Below are positions 29,064 to 41,089 of a stretch of DNA of 64,000 bases, one piece after another (within the stretch, counting starts at the first letter, position 1; the number at the start of each line of letters is the position of its first letter). Where the stretch lies: the NCBI GenBank assembly GCA_973895155.1, contig OZ316899.1, positions 12,524,001 through 12,588,000 on the forward strand, written 5' to 3'. Position numbers and translations under genes: made by a program. Source of the DNA: Marsupella aquatica. Its lineage: Eukaryota; Marchantiophyta. The notes under the pieces were generated by a model. It searched no databases, had not been told where the DNA came from, and saw only the letters and a list, made by a program, of their open reading frames with translations.

Positions 29064-31005
29064 GTGGAGATGGCTTTTCAGAGAGCTCAATTGAGGACAC
29101 TTAAGATGGCCATTCTAGAAAATCATTTGGAGGAGGACATTGTTGATTTCATGGATGTTGAGGACACATTGCATGCTGTGGAACTGGAGGAAGCTCACAG
29201 AGGACGCAGGCTAGCCAGAGTTAAGTGGTTGGGGGAAGGAGATGAATCCACTAAATTTTTCTTTGCCACAGTGAAAGCCAAGAGATCCAGGGAGGCTATG
29301 TCTTCTTTGAGCAGGGTGGATGGGAGCACGATCTCTCACCCCGGAATGATTTTGAAGGAGGTTGAAGAGTTTTGTGAAACACTATACTCACCTGAGCCTT
29401 TTTCCGAAGCGGAGGCTAAAGAGAGACGTCTGGCTCGCTATAGACTGCTCAACAACACAAGGTTTGCCCTTTCAAGAGAGGACATTTTAAAGATGGAGAA
29501 GCTCCCGACATACCAAGAGGTGAAGGATGTGTTGTGGCTCTTGCCAAGTGATAAAACACCGGGGCCTGATGGTATGACAGCTGAGGTTTATAGAGCATGC
29601 TGGGGTTTTATTGGTCAGGATTTAGTGGATATGATACAAGAATTTTGGCTTACAGGTGCCCTCGATGCTGGTATTTGTGAAGGGATTGTTAAATTCATAC
29701 CCAAGAAACCGGGCAAGCGCTTCTTACGTGACTGGCGCCCATTGACAATGCTAAATACGATATACAAGCTAATAGCCAATATCCTTGCCTTGCGATTAAA
29801 ACCTATCCTACACTTGATAATCAGTCCGCAACAAACTGGATTTATCCCTGGACGCCACATATTAGAAAACATTTCCCTTGCTTGGCTTGCCTGTGATTGG
29901 GTTCACAAAAGGAGACGAGAGGCATTGTTTCTGAAACTAGACTTTGAGAAGGCTTTTGACCGTGTTTTGCATGAATATATATGGGAATGTATGCAGCTGC
30001 TAGGGATAAGCGGAAGTTTCATCACTCTGGTAAGAGCGTTGTTGGCTCGGGCATCCTCACGTGCCTTGGTGAATGGCTTACTAACAAACACGTTTGAGCT
30101 CAAGCGTGGGGTAAGACAGGGCTGCCCTTTATCACCATTGCTGTTTGTGATTTCCACGCAGCCACTCATGGATTTTCTTGATGCAGAGCTGGCAGCGGGT
30201 AGACTGTGTGGCTTGCAGATCTCGCTTGATCTCACTATTTGTTACAGACTATTTGCGGATGATGTGGGGATGTTTATCCCTACATCTGAGAATGCTTTTG
30301 AAGAAGCAACAACTGCTCTTGACTGTTACGAGAAGGCTAGCGGTGCTCAACTGAATTTGAAAAAATCAGTTGTGATCCCATTGGCAATGGAGGAGGTCCC
30401 GGCTTGGCTGAATAACACGGGTTGTCATATCAGTCAAAGGGGAGAGATGCAGAAATATCTTGGTGCACCATTTGGTGTGGGCTTGAGCACGGAACAACTG
30501 CACAAATTCTGCCTTGACAAAATCTGTGCCAGGCTTGCTGTTTGGTCCAACAAGCTGCTTTCCTTTACTGGTCGATCATTACTAGTTAAACAGGTACTGC
30601 TTGCTATTCCGATCTACCATGTAATGTATTGCAAGGCGTCTGCTGGTCTAGCCAAGAAGATTATTGCTCTCAGTAGGGATTTTCTATGGGGATACAATGA
30701 CTAAGGAGGGAAGAAGGTTCCGTTGGTGGCTTGGGACAGGATGGCACTGCCACGGGTGGAGGGGGGACTGGGATTTTGGGATTTCTGCAGTCACTCTGAT
30801 GCCCTACTCTTGCAATGGTTCACTAAAGCACTGAACTCGCCTGAACTGGAATGGTCCAAGATGTTGGCGGCCAATCTGGGACTGTTGGGGTGGATGAACT
30901 ACAAGGTTATTAGGAGAAATGGTTACTCCTTCCAAGACCAGTTGCTTTTATGTACACCTCGTACTTTTAGTGGGCTCCCCTACACTACGGGTCTCTGGCA
31001 ATGCT
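29064..31005 (+). pseudogene. LINE reverse transcriptase
   Basis: The frame opens before 29064 and shows VKWLGEGDESTKFFF, then RT motifs in order: KTPGPDGMTAEVY, DWRPLTMLNTIYK, GFIPGRHILENI, LKLDFEKAFDRV, RGVRQGCPLSPLLF and the catalytic FADDVGMF. A TAA (GAC TAA GGA) at about 30702-30704 breaks it, one transition from CAA, and the same frame continues as GGKKVPLVAWDRM...VEGGLGFWDF. It ends at about 31005 before a frameshift. RT makes cDNA from the LINE RNA at the nicked target. Confidence 0.87.
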
Positions 31006-31092
31006 AGGAGCTTGTGAGACCTCATCTATCCTTTGAGCCTGGTCGGGGGGGGGGCGCCTGCCCGGTGAAGCATCACCGACACACTCAGATGC

Positions 31093-32040
31093 ATGGTGGG
31101 CTTTCATTCTCTTCCTAATTCGGCCATTATGGACATTGCAACGATCTGTGGCCGGCTGGGAATGAGATCGATTGGTGATGGTTGGTCGGCAGAGGAAGGA
31201 TGTTGGAAGGACCTCCCACTTAGATGGAGCAATATGCGTGGCTTCTCTACGGAGCATCAATTGCTTGCACGGAAGTTCTTGGAAAGCATATGGAGCGCTT
31301 CACACTGCCGGTCAGAGTACTTCCTGTATGCCAAACAGTGGAGGTGGACAGATAGACCTGAACCATTGAAGGATTTGAGAATTGAGAATTGCAGAGTGTA
31401 TGACTTCCTGCGGCCCAAGACCTCAAATCACGAACGCCTGAATAGGATCTGGTCTCTTACCCGAGAGGAGAGAGGTTGGAATGAGAGCTGGTACAGACTG
31501 TGGAGATCGGATTTACCAACCAGAGGCAAGACCGTTATTTGGAGGATCATTGTGGGGGGCTTGTTCACTGGGGCCCGTGCGCTTCGATTAGAGGTGAGCA
31601 ACGGTGACTGCAAGTTGTGCAACGGACGGCTGGAAACCATCCCTCACCTTTTTTTCCATTGTGCACATGCTGTCTACTGCTGGCGTATCTGTTTGACCTC
31701 ATTGAGTGCGCTGGATATGCCAATTGGACAAGGGTTGATGGCCCTTTTAGATGCTGCCTATGGGAGGGAGCCTGTGGGAGTGGCGCAGCTTTTTGTCTTG
31801 CACCAGATTCTCTGGAGGCTCTGGATTGGGAGAAACACTCACATGTTTCAGAAGGGGGGGAGACGGGTGTTTGACTTGGGACTTGTCCTGTCGGAGGCAG
31901 TGGAGAACTTATTTGCTGCTGGTCGGCGTTGCCCCCCAAGGAGGAAGTGCACGCGCCTGCTACGGGCCAAATCATGTATTGATGGGCTTCGCAGGAGCTG
32001 GCTTGGCGGTGGGGGGACCAGTTTCACTTCCGCTGGTTGA
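31093..32040 (+). pseudogene. LINE C-terminal zinc-binding region (zf-RVT)
   Basis: A 315-residue ORF in a different frame from RT. It contains WRIIVGGLFTGARAL and the zinc-binding signature CKLCNGRLETIPHLFFHC, which is typical of the end of plant L1-type ORF2. The frame change coincides with a run of ten G at 31045-31054, a likely slippage site. Together with 29064-31005 it would have been one ORF2. Confidence 0.8.
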
Positions 32041-32325
32041 CTCTGATTTTGCTGTGAGGTTGGAACGTTGAGACCGTTGAATGTATATGGTTCTGGGGGC
32101 ATGGATGCCCTCTAGATGGTTATTAGGTTGTGTGGTCGTCCTCTTTTGCTGTTAGGTGTCGTCGAGGAGATTAATTCCCTGCTTGATGTGGGTTTGAGGT
32201 AGTTTTTTGTGGTTTGGTCCTCTGTTTTGTCTGGGCTGTCTCCCGGGAATATGTTCTGTTTGTGCACCCTCCCCGTGGGGCTTTTCGCGGGGGGACTGAA
32301 GTATATAAAATGGCTACAATTCCAA

Positions 32326-33240
32326 GGAAGAGCTGGTCGGGTCAAGGAGAAAAGGGGAAAAGGCTCAAGGTTGACCGTCCGGACCCCCGAACGGACTTTG
32401 AGTTCTGAGGGCTTGAATGTAAGCTCCTCTTGGGCCCAAGGCTAATGGAGTTGACTCCATGGGCAACGGACGTTTGGGGCGTGAGTTATGGCCCGATCCG
32501 GGTTTGGCCGATCGGGAACCCCAAACAATGATGAGACCTGAGGGCCTAGGCATGAGCACTGGGTTGGCCCAATCACAACGGGCTAAGGCAATCTTCTTGC
32601 AGACGCCTAACGAGAAAGTTATGGGCGTTGTCAGTTAATGGCGTGCCTAGTATGCGCGATAGAATCCGGGTTGGAGGCCAAATGTTTAGGGACCAAAGTT
32701 GATCAGGGGGTGGCAGGTCTCCAGAAGCATATATGAGGGAGTGGTGTCTCCATAGGGGCCAAGGGCAAGCCGAAGTCGTGAGCCGCGGCGGTCGCGACAC
32801 TAAGGGAAAGCGCCAAACAGAAACGGCGATATCTTCCCAACGGGAAGTGCGTTGGAAAACTCTCAAGGAGGGCTACGTCCTCCTCATCAGGAAATTGGGG
32901 TGATGAATGTTCATCAAATAATCATCAATGAAATTGACTGTGCGGGGTACGATATTGACCAAGTAATGTGTCATTGCTTATTACATGCTGACATGTCATT
33001 GTTGAATTTACAATGATTATTCATTGATTCCATGCTTTGTATTTTTTTCAAATTGATTCATCAATTATCCATTGTATGATCAAGATTGATTCAATTTAAT
33101 TCAAAAATAATAAACAATGAATTTGCATTGATTCATCATTGGTCTAGCATGTTGAAATTCAATATATCAATGCCACATTAGTGTGTAATCACCGTGTTTT
33201 CATTGTGTAAAAGCCATATTTTCATGGAAGGATCATTCAT
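32326..33240. other. No gene recognised; AT-rich on its right half
   Basis: The stretch 32326-32890 is GC-moderate with no convincing ORF. From about 32890 the sequence becomes a loose array of ATTGATTCA/TCATT-like words. Similar sequence resumes at 34255, so the inverted-repeat element appears to sit inside this AT-rich tract. Confidence 0.5.
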
Positions 33241-33249
33241 GTTTCATTG

Positions 33250-34240
33250 GAGATATATGCTTGATGGGCCCCCTGGTGAACCTTTCTTACCTGATGGGCC
33301 CCTAGGGAATTTTTTTTACCAAGTAGGACCCTTCTTAATGACTAGTACACCTGTTCTTGTGTGGTGCCTACACCTGTCCTTGTGTGGTGCCTACTATGTA
33401 TGGTGACTCCAAGCAAACTGCAAGTTGAACTGTGCAGTCAACCTTGCATGGTCGACCAAGAAACCATGGAGATGATTCGGGAGAAACCGCGAAAAGCGAC
33501 TGCCGCTGTCAAAACTATGATTTGAAGACAATATGCATTATGTCTTTGGATTCAATGGGTTAATGCCTGAAGACTCAATGGATTATGTCTTCCCGTGTTT
33601 CAAGGTTTAGGGTGTACCCGACACCTTTGGGTCTGTCTTCTTTGGAAATTGTTTGTATGCATTACATAGGGGAGTATTACCATTTTTTGAGCGCATTTGT
33701 CAATCATTTGCCAATTTTTGTTGTGGCGGCAGTAGGCAAATTCCGAACATTGAACTTGAATATTCTTTGTGGACATTTGGAGGTACCCCACACTGACGCT
33801 GACAGTTGTGCATGAAAACATCGTGAAAAACCCATGTGCACAACGTGAAAAACATACCTAATAACTACCCCACGATACGGTAAAAATTTGAACCCAAAGA
33901 CATAATCCATTGTGTCTTCAGGCATTAACCCAATGAATCCGAAGACATAATGCATATTGTCTTCAAATCGCAGATTCGGCAGCGGTAGTCGCTTTTCGCG
34001 GTTTCTCCCAAATCATCTCCGTGGTTTCTCGGTCAACCATGCAAGGTTGACCACACGGTTCAACTGTGCAGTTTGCTTGGAGTCACCATACATAGTAGGC
34101 ACCACACAAGGACAGGTGTAGGCACCACACAAGAACATGTGTACTGGTCATTAAGAGGGGTCCTACTTGGTAAAAAAAGTTCCCTAGGGGCCCATTAGGT
34201 AAGAAAGGTTCACCAGGGGGCCCATCAAGCATATATCTCT
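33250..34240. mobile_element. Long-TIR (foldback or non-autonomous MULE-like) element
   Basis: Two inverted arms of about 350 bp (33250-33610 and 33880-34240) flank a spacer of about 270 bp. The arms begin GAGATATATGCTTGATGGG and include the paired segments around GCCTACTATGTATGGTG. Flanking GTTTCATTGG (33241-33250) and GTTTCAATTG (34241-34250) may be an imperfect 9-10 bp target duplication, the length made by Mutator-like transposases. There is no coding capacity; the short ORFs in each arm are mirror copies. A simple foldback origin is the alternative. Confidence 0.6.
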
Positions 34241-34254
34241 GTTTCAATTGCTTA

Positions 34255-35070
34255 TTCATTATCACTTCATTGACAAATCATTGTCCTTTCATCATGAACC
34301 ATTATCATTAGTCCATTGTCATTCAGTCAATATTGATTCAATACCATTCCATTGATCCATCATCATGATTTCCATAATATTGTATCATGAGTTCATCATT
34401 ATTTCATCATCTGTTAAATTGTCATTTCAGTGCCATTTCATTGTGACATTGGTCATCATTTGGTCCTCGTTAAACAACTGTGTTTTGTAGTTGGTTTGTT
34501 GTTAGTTCAACATAGTTTTCAAAATATCACCAGTGTGATTTATTTGTCATTTTTTCATTACAGATTCCTTTTCAGTTCCTCGTTGAATCTATGTCAATTT
34601 AATGTCATTTCATTAGCATTTCAATATGATTTTCTCATTATCATTTCCTTATATTTGCATTGTCATTTATTGGTGAGAAGTTGTCATTCCATTGTTATTT
34701 CATCAATCTCCCTTAAGCTCATCAATGTTGTTGACTGAGACAATGATTTGTTGTTGATGAATCACAAGTATCATTGAATAGATAATTTATTTGGGGTATC
34801 CCAATTTTTCCAATTTGAATACACTTTGGCAACCTATTTCAAAAGCTTTCACTTTAAATGTTTCCAATGAACTTTTGATCAAGATGCAAAAGAAATTTGA
34901 GCTCTGTAGTCAAATATTCGTCTCCATATTAAAGGTCGACTAGAGCTAGAGTTATCAAAGTTTTAACAAATATGTGACCGCTGGATTCCAATCATAATGA
35001 TAGTTTGTCCTAGAGAATCATAAGAGAACTTTTCTAATTTAAGATTAACTTGGGCTAGTCCAGAGCTCTA
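34255..35070. other. AT-rich spacer, no gene recognised
   Basis: Continuation of the TCATT/ATTGATTCA-rich tract to about 34740, then ordinary AT-rich sequence. No ORF with protein-like composition and no tRNA-like fold was apparent. Confidence 0.45.
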
Positions 35071-35074
35071 AATC

Positions 35075-36446
35075 TTGAGAGAAGACTTGTTTTTCTGGTG
35101 CTTGCCGACCTATCCTGCCACTCTCTTCATACATGTGAACCAGCGCAGAGCCCACACACAAATCCAACTCCAGTCCGGCATTTCTAGCATGGCCATGAAC
35201 CTCCTTCACCCACTCCAAAGCCTTTGTACTTGCAGATGCATTCAGAATACTTGCATGGTAAATGCATCTGGTTCAAAGCCTTCCGGTCTCATTTGGAGAA
35301 ACAATCAATATGCTTGGTGCCCACATCCATGTTGTGCAAGTCCTCCTATCATTACATTCCATGTGATTACGTCGCATTTCTCCATTCTGTCAAAAACCAG
35401 TCGGGCGTCACCTATCCTGCCACTCTCTGCATACATGTGAACCAGCGCAGAGCCCACATGCAAATCTGACTCCAGTCCCGCTTTCCTAGCGTGGCCATGA
35501 ACGTCCTTCACCCATGCCAAACCCCCATCACATGCGGATGCACTTAGCATGCTCGTAAAGGTTATTGCATTTGGTTTGAAGCCATCCCGTCTCATTTGCA
35601 GGAATAGTCGATATGCTTCCACACCATCACCACGTTCTGCACATGCTCCAATCATAACATTCCATGTAATGACATTTTGATTAGTAACTTTTCAAAAGCT
35701 TTCCTTGCCTTGGTGATGCACCCACATTTAGCGTACATCAGTATGAGAGTAGTCCCTACACGCAAGTCTGATTCAAAGCCGGCATGTCGAATACCCTGAT
35801 GAATTTATTTTCCCCAATTGGGAGCTAATGGGCTTGAACATGCATTCAGGATGCTTAGATACATGATCTCATTCAGCTTCATGCCTTCTTGGCGCATTAG
35901 ATTGAAAATTTTGAGTGCAGATTCAGCATGATAACTCCTAGCGTATCCCGCCATCATGTTGGTCCAAGTAATAACACTCTTCTTATCAATTTGATCAAAA
36001 ACTCTGCGTGCATCCGATAAACCTCCGCATTTGATATACACATTCAAAAGCGTGATTGCCACAAATGGATTTTCGTGAATTCCACTCTCGATGATGCAAT
36101 CATGAATTTACTTGGCTCCTGAAAGGTCTTTCTATTGCAAGCACATTTGCAGAACTTTAACATATGTGTACAAGTCTATAGCAATGCCTCACTGTAGACG
36201 ATCTTTCAATGTAGCAATTGTTTAACCCGTGGTACCAGGATGCATATGCCTACTGCCAATCCCTTTCGCAGTGACTTGAGACCGATCTCTCGTGCAATAA
36301 ACAACATTAGATGGAAATCTGCAATGAGTAACCAAATTCGCCCTTGCCTTAACCCACGTTGGGGTTGACAATCCATCCACCCAAAGTGCTAGTCTTGTCA
36401 ACTTCTGATTGAACTCAGTGCTCTGGGCTTCCTCTGTCGGCACCAC
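35075..36446 (-). pseudogene. PLS-class pentatricopeptide repeat (PPR) pseudogene
   Basis: On the minus strand the pieces run 36446 (MVPTEEAQSTEF..., a possible organelle transit end), 36062-35805 (MAITLLNVYIKCGGLSDARRVFDQIDKKSVITWTNMM), 35655-35305 (LVHMYAESGRIGDARLVFDRM, CDVITWNVMIGGLAQHG) and a third repeat at about 35330-35090. At least three frame breaks or stops separate them. Two units repeat with a period of 302 bp (starts near 35108 and 35410), close to one P-L-S triplet. PLS PPR proteins act in organelle RNA editing in plants. The phrasing is very like moss PPR proteins. No E or DYW domain is visible. It is not functional as it stands. Confidence 0.8.
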
Positions 36447-37081
36447 AACCCCCGATCAGATTTGCTACCAGGATAAAATCCAGGAGATTCCACAAGGTGC
36501 AATGAATTTGTAGTTATTTCTTGACGACTATGTTTCCAATGATCTTTCTACAGTGAGTGTTCATAAATGGATAGCAGACCGGTAAGCCTCTCAAGTTCTA
36601 GGGTGCATGCCTACCTCCGTCCAAAGATGTATTTTCTTGTCTCCCTTGCTTTGCTGTGATCTTTGGTATAGATAACTTGCAAAAGTTAAATGACTCCTTT
36701 CCAATTGAGAGTAACGGCTATCTGTCAAGAATGCAATGATCTTAGAATAGAATATTGAAATAATTGTGAAAGGCATATCTAGGTATCAAGAAGCTCGTTC
36801 CTTCTCCCGTATTTCACTGTACCCACAGAAAGGACAGAGTCAAGAGCCTATCAAATTGGTACTAAAATACTTCAGCCAGAAGTCACATGTTATCCTTGGG
36901 TTGTGTAAAGGACAGACTTTTAGGGCATCTTGATAGGCGTTCATTTGTAAGTTGCCTACACTGTCCTTTCTACGCTATACACAAACCAAAATCTAAGGTT
37001 TCTGAAAAGAGACTACTTAGAAATAAATCCTAGCCATCATCTGTAGAATCCATCGTGACTAGACACAGATGACATGAACGT
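36447..37081. other. No gene recognised
   Basis: This lies upstream of the PPR pseudogene and left of element G. No ORF, repeat or RNA signature that I can support. Confidence 0.4.
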
Positions 37082-37926
37082 TGTCGCGAGGACTTAAAGT
37101 TAGGGGCTCCTCGGGCAAATTGCGCGTTTCTGGCTGTGATTGGGATAGGCGACAAGCACTTTTTGGAGCGAACTCTCACTCCTTTATTTTTTTTACTTTT
37201 CTCACAAAGGTTACAATGGGTGCCCTCAAGTAAGCTTGCCCGCAAGAGTATAGTAGCTGGCCCTACGGCGGGCCGCTACCTCTAACTTGTCGAGTTGAAC
37301 TCCTTGAGTGACTATCTACTCAAAATCTGACGGAAAAACTCTCCTCAGCTCACAAAACCAAAATTTGACTAGCTACTCCACTAGTCTAAAATAGCTCTCA
37401 CGGAACTTGGGCCTGGACCAATGAGGCTCCAAACTTGAGAAATCCCCGCCTGGATCAACGAGGCTCCAAACTTGAGAAATCCCCGCTTGGATCGATGAGG
37501 CTCCAAACTTGAGAAATCCCCGCTTGGATTGAAAACTCCACACCTGGATCCAACACTCACATAGAACTCCAAAACCGCCGCACAACAGTCGAGTTCCGCA
37601 GAACGGAGCGGAACTCATAGAACGAAACTCAACAGATCTCAATAGACAACCGCCAACCTCAATGAGCCGAGGCCCAAGTCTTAAGTAGCATCGGAAACCC
37701 AACCATCCAGCCTGAGCCAGCTGCCATCAGCGAGGCTCATCTAAACTCCAAGCCTGGTGACTCACCCAAATACCAAACCTGGTGACGACGAGTCACCCAA
37801 TCACCAAACCTCAATCCATCCAACCAAGCAGCCCCTCCGAGTCAGCATGCACGCAACCCAACCGGGAGGCCTCGCCCATCATCCCCTATAAAAGCCATTC
37901 CTGAGCCAAAATCTTTTGGCACGACA
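37082..37926 (-). repeat. 3' LTR of element G
   Basis: A direct repeat of 43097-43944. It contains three tandem copies of a 37-bp unit starting GAGGCTCC at 37423, 37460 and 37497. The sequence CTATAAAAG on the plus strand near 37888 is a TATA-like word reading in the direction opposite to the element genes. Apparent ORFs in the LTR seem to come from these repeats. Confidence 0.88.
37423..37533 (+). repeat. 37-bp tandem repeat, three units, in the element G LTR
   Basis: Units start GAGGCTCCAAACTTGAGAAA and are spaced exactly 37 bp. The matching array is in the other LTR at about 43440-43555 with more differences between units. Confidence 0.8.
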
Positions 37927-37945
37927 TCCTCCCCCAGTAAACCTG
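37927..37945 (-). other. Polypurine tract of element G
   Basis: Minus-strand sequence GGGGGAGGA ends directly at the 3' LTR start (TGTCGTGCC). It confirms the minus orientation. Confidence 0.7.
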
Positions 37946-39952
37946 AGCAGCCTCCGGTCTGCTCCAATCCATCAGATTTCCTCTAAGTCTGAGTCCAAAC
38001 TTGAGCCATGCGCCTGGACCACTTCCTCCTCAAGAAACTCAAACCCAAAGCCTTCAGACTCGGTCTTAGGCACTCCACTTTCCATAAACTTGAAGTCCAA
38101 CTGTAAGTAGTGGGTAATTCCAAAAGCATGAAGAAACTGAAAATTTTTAAATTTTTTATGGTGTTTAGACTGCAATTATTGCTAACTATAACTGAAACAA
38201 CATTCAAAGTTACTAAGTTCCTAAGTTACGAGTAAACTCAGTTTACGAGTTTACTAGTTCATTGCTTTACGAGTTACACCTTAAGAGTTGACGACCCTGT
38301 GATCGTGACATCTTACGACTAGTTCAACGGGACTCCACAACGGATGAAGAGCTCACCTTGAAAGGGAAGGAATGCAAGACATAGGCGCTCATTACTGATT
38401 TCTCTTCCACCTTACCTCTCAAACTCTGCCCAGCTTCAACCGGTATTTCAGAGATGTCAAATGGAGGCTTCACCCTTTCTATTCCAGGATGCTGAACTCT
38501 GATGACTTCCTATACCATTATCCCCAAGTATATGCTGCTACTTGCAATAATTATGACGTGATTGGGATGTATAGAGAAGCTCTTCGAATAGACATATGTT
38601 TCTAAGGAGAAGAATGCCCCTGATGTATCCTGAAAGGCAATTGAGATGCCTACCCTACTCTCGAGGATCCCCACGCCAGGCTGAACTGATGGAAGTTACA
38701 CAGAATCAAACTGTCACAGCAGTGGAGCTACTCGAACCAGATGACATCCGACAACAAGCTTGAGGAGTAGTCTAAGTGTTTTTAGTTAGTTTTAAGAGTA
38801 GTGCATCTTTCCCTATTTTTCAAAATGTGTTATAGAGCTTTAAAAGCTATGAGACTTCTTCAATAGGTAGTCTGTACCTAGGAAAACCTGCTGGAAAAAT
38901 TTCAGAGTTTTCCAGAATAGGAGTAAAAAGTTAAAAATAATTGAATTTGCTAAGTCTTTAAGTCTACCGCATTTACCGGATTACGCCTTTATGCTCTTAC
39001 GCTTATATGTTTTTACGTTTTTACGCTTTTAAGGGTTTACAGGTTCTTACTTAGCCATTTCCCGGCTTTTCACTTACTGAATCGTTATTTTGACTTTTTG
39101 AGGAGTATGAAGAGGCATGTCTCTTCGACCCTATGACCTCTTACCCTGTAGGTTTTTACTATAAGACCCCTCCACCACTAGTGTAGTTTATGGTTAAGTT
39201 ATGCATTTCTGCCTCTTCCTTGTGTTAAACTAGTTGATCATGAATCTATGAGTTCAAGATCAGGTTTAACATTTGGAGAGACTTACCTCCTTATTGTGTT
39301 TTTACCTATGATTATAAACACAGGAAGTAAAATTCCTTTTGTGCAAATCTTTTGAGTTGTAATGACAGATTCCTTGTTGGTGACTCATTGCAATTTCTTG
39401 AGTTCTTAAAGTTAACTCATTGAGTTTAAGCCTTATTGAAATTGATGGATTTTCTTTCATGTTACTTAGTACCATCTAAATGTTGAAGTAGCTACCTTTT
39501 AGATCTTGTCTGAGTACCACTTAGAAAGAAAGGACAAGATGTGTTGACGGCACTTTAAAGGAGTACTCTAGTAAGCATTTTAGACCTAAAAAGCAATATG
39601 GATTTGAATCCTTAAGTCTTTTCATTTTGACTTATGTCTAAGGAGCAACCTTGGTCAATTCCAGACTCCCTTAGCGTACTTTGAGATTATTTTCTCTTGT
39701 GTTTTGTTAATCATTTCCTTTTCATTAATTTATGTTCACATGATGCTGAGTTATCATTGAAAACTACTCACCGTTGTGGAGCGATCTTTAAAATACCTTA
39801 TTAAAGTAATCAAATTTGATTACTATGTGTGGAAAACATCTTTAGTTCTTTATTATTGTTTAAATCTATCAAACCAACCCCATCTTGTTCTTTACGGGAA
39901 CGAATACCGAGTTTGAAGACCATTAAGTGTGTTTTTGGTTCTTCATAGCAAA
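37946..39952. other. Noncoding 3' interior of element G
   Basis: Two kilobases without a protein-like ORF. Repeated TTTACG/TTACGAG words occur at 38226-38275 and 38980-39055. The stretch between integrase remnant and 3' LTR may hold packaging or regulatory sequence, or be filler from decay. Confidence 0.45.
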
Positions 39953-40615
39953 CTACACCAACTCATCCGAATCAGAACCAGTCAAGCCACTTTCGTAACT
40001 CAAGTCCAACGGATGCGCCTGGACCAGTGCCTCAACTTCAAACTCACTCAAGTTGGAACTTGGGTCCATTTCATCTCTAGTTTGCGCCTTGCAAACCTTC
40101 ACTCTCTCCTGTATGTCAACGACTCGATAGTCAATCCAATCAAGATCTTGAATCTGCCTCTTCAAGTTGTGATGGATCCCTCGATTGACAACATACTCTT
40201 GAACATCCCAATACAAATCTGGCCACCAATACTCCTTTTGGATCTGCTCACAGACCTTCGCCCTTATTCCTTTCAAACCACCTTTGACCTCAACATCATA
40301 GACTTCCTCCAAAATCCGCTTTTTCTCATCCTTAGAATCGACAACTCTCCTCGGTACTAGCATGGGGCCCTTAGGTTTCCGCCAAAGGTAGCCCTCTCTA
40401 AGAATGAACTTATCAGAATTCACTCAAATGTCTTTGAACTCTTCACCATCCTGCTTAAACCGCTTCCCAAAGTCACTCAGGTACTTCCCAATGTCCAGTA
40501 GCTCTCCTGAGTAACACTCTTCCTTGAACACTAGACTCCCCATCTTTTGGTCCGCAATTGGCTCCCCTTTGAACTTTGCACTTAGATCCATCTTAGCATC
40601 TTGGTTCTCCCCCAT
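39953..40615 (-). pseudogene. Element G integrase zinc-binding remnant
   Basis: Two open stretches in one frame (40615-40424 and 40423-39953). They contain the usual linker before integrase (FKQDGEEFKDI, FILREGYLWRKPKGPMLVPRRVV) and the zinc-binding region in YWWPDLYWDVQEYVV. The ligands are damaged: the expected H-H is YDVEVKGGL and the expected C-x2-C is GIHHNLKRQ. No DD35E core follows; the ORF ends with an acidic tail. It is probably not able to integrate DNA. Confidence 0.65.
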
Positions 40616-40720
40616 AGCAATGCCAACTTCTGTCGCTGTTGGATCTCGCAGCTGCTTTCGGTTCCTCTCATTTCCAAGTAGAACTGCCGGAAACTAAACC
40701 ACCTCCTTATCATCTTTGCC

Positions 40721-41044
40721 TCAAACTTTCACCATGAAGGTAGTATCGTCCAGAACCTTTGTCTCCATCCTCCATTCAGTGATGAACGGCATGCCCAGTA
40801 TCATTGGAAATGACAAGTGCTCATGAACAAAAATGTTACAAGCCTGCTTGACATTCCCGAACTTCACCATCACATTTGGACATCCGCCCCAAAGATAGTC
40901 CTTCATTGAACTCACTGAGTTCACACTCCAAAGCAACTCATTATCCACCGGCCAATTCCCCTTTTGAAACACCTTTGGATCCATCAAGTTGATCTCCGAG
41001 CCAGTATCAATGAGCGCCCGCACCTTGCCTTCCATTCCTTCCAA
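40721..41044 (-). pseudogene. Element G aspartic protease
   Basis: Contains ALIDTGSEINLMDPKVF, the classic DTG triad, and ends FPMILGMPFITEWRM, corresponding to the usual LG(M/R)PW motif. It is open over 107 residues between stops and in frame with the segments before and after. The DTG here contrasts with DGG in elements A and B, so G belongs to a different lineage. Confidence 0.78.
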
Positions 41045-41089
41045 CTGGCACTCGCTCTCCGGACTTGCTCGAGCCCAATATCCATCTTG

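Larger units (their letters stand above)
28951..32325 (+). mobile_element. LINE (L1-type non-LTR retrotransposon), 5'-truncated
   Basis: The element begins between the endonuclease and RT regions. No endonuclease domain is present, which is typical of 5' truncation during target-primed insertion. It contains RT and a C-terminal zinc-binding region and ends in an untranslated tail to about GTATATAAAATGG near 32310-32325. I see no long poly(A) tract, so the 3' edge is approximate. It abuts LTR fragment D on the left. Confidence 0.8.

Noticed and set aside
33194-34265. Two ORFs sharing the same C-terminal sequence (ending CGAYYVW) on opposite strands
   Set aside because: They are mirror copies in the two inverted arms, not a duplicated gene.
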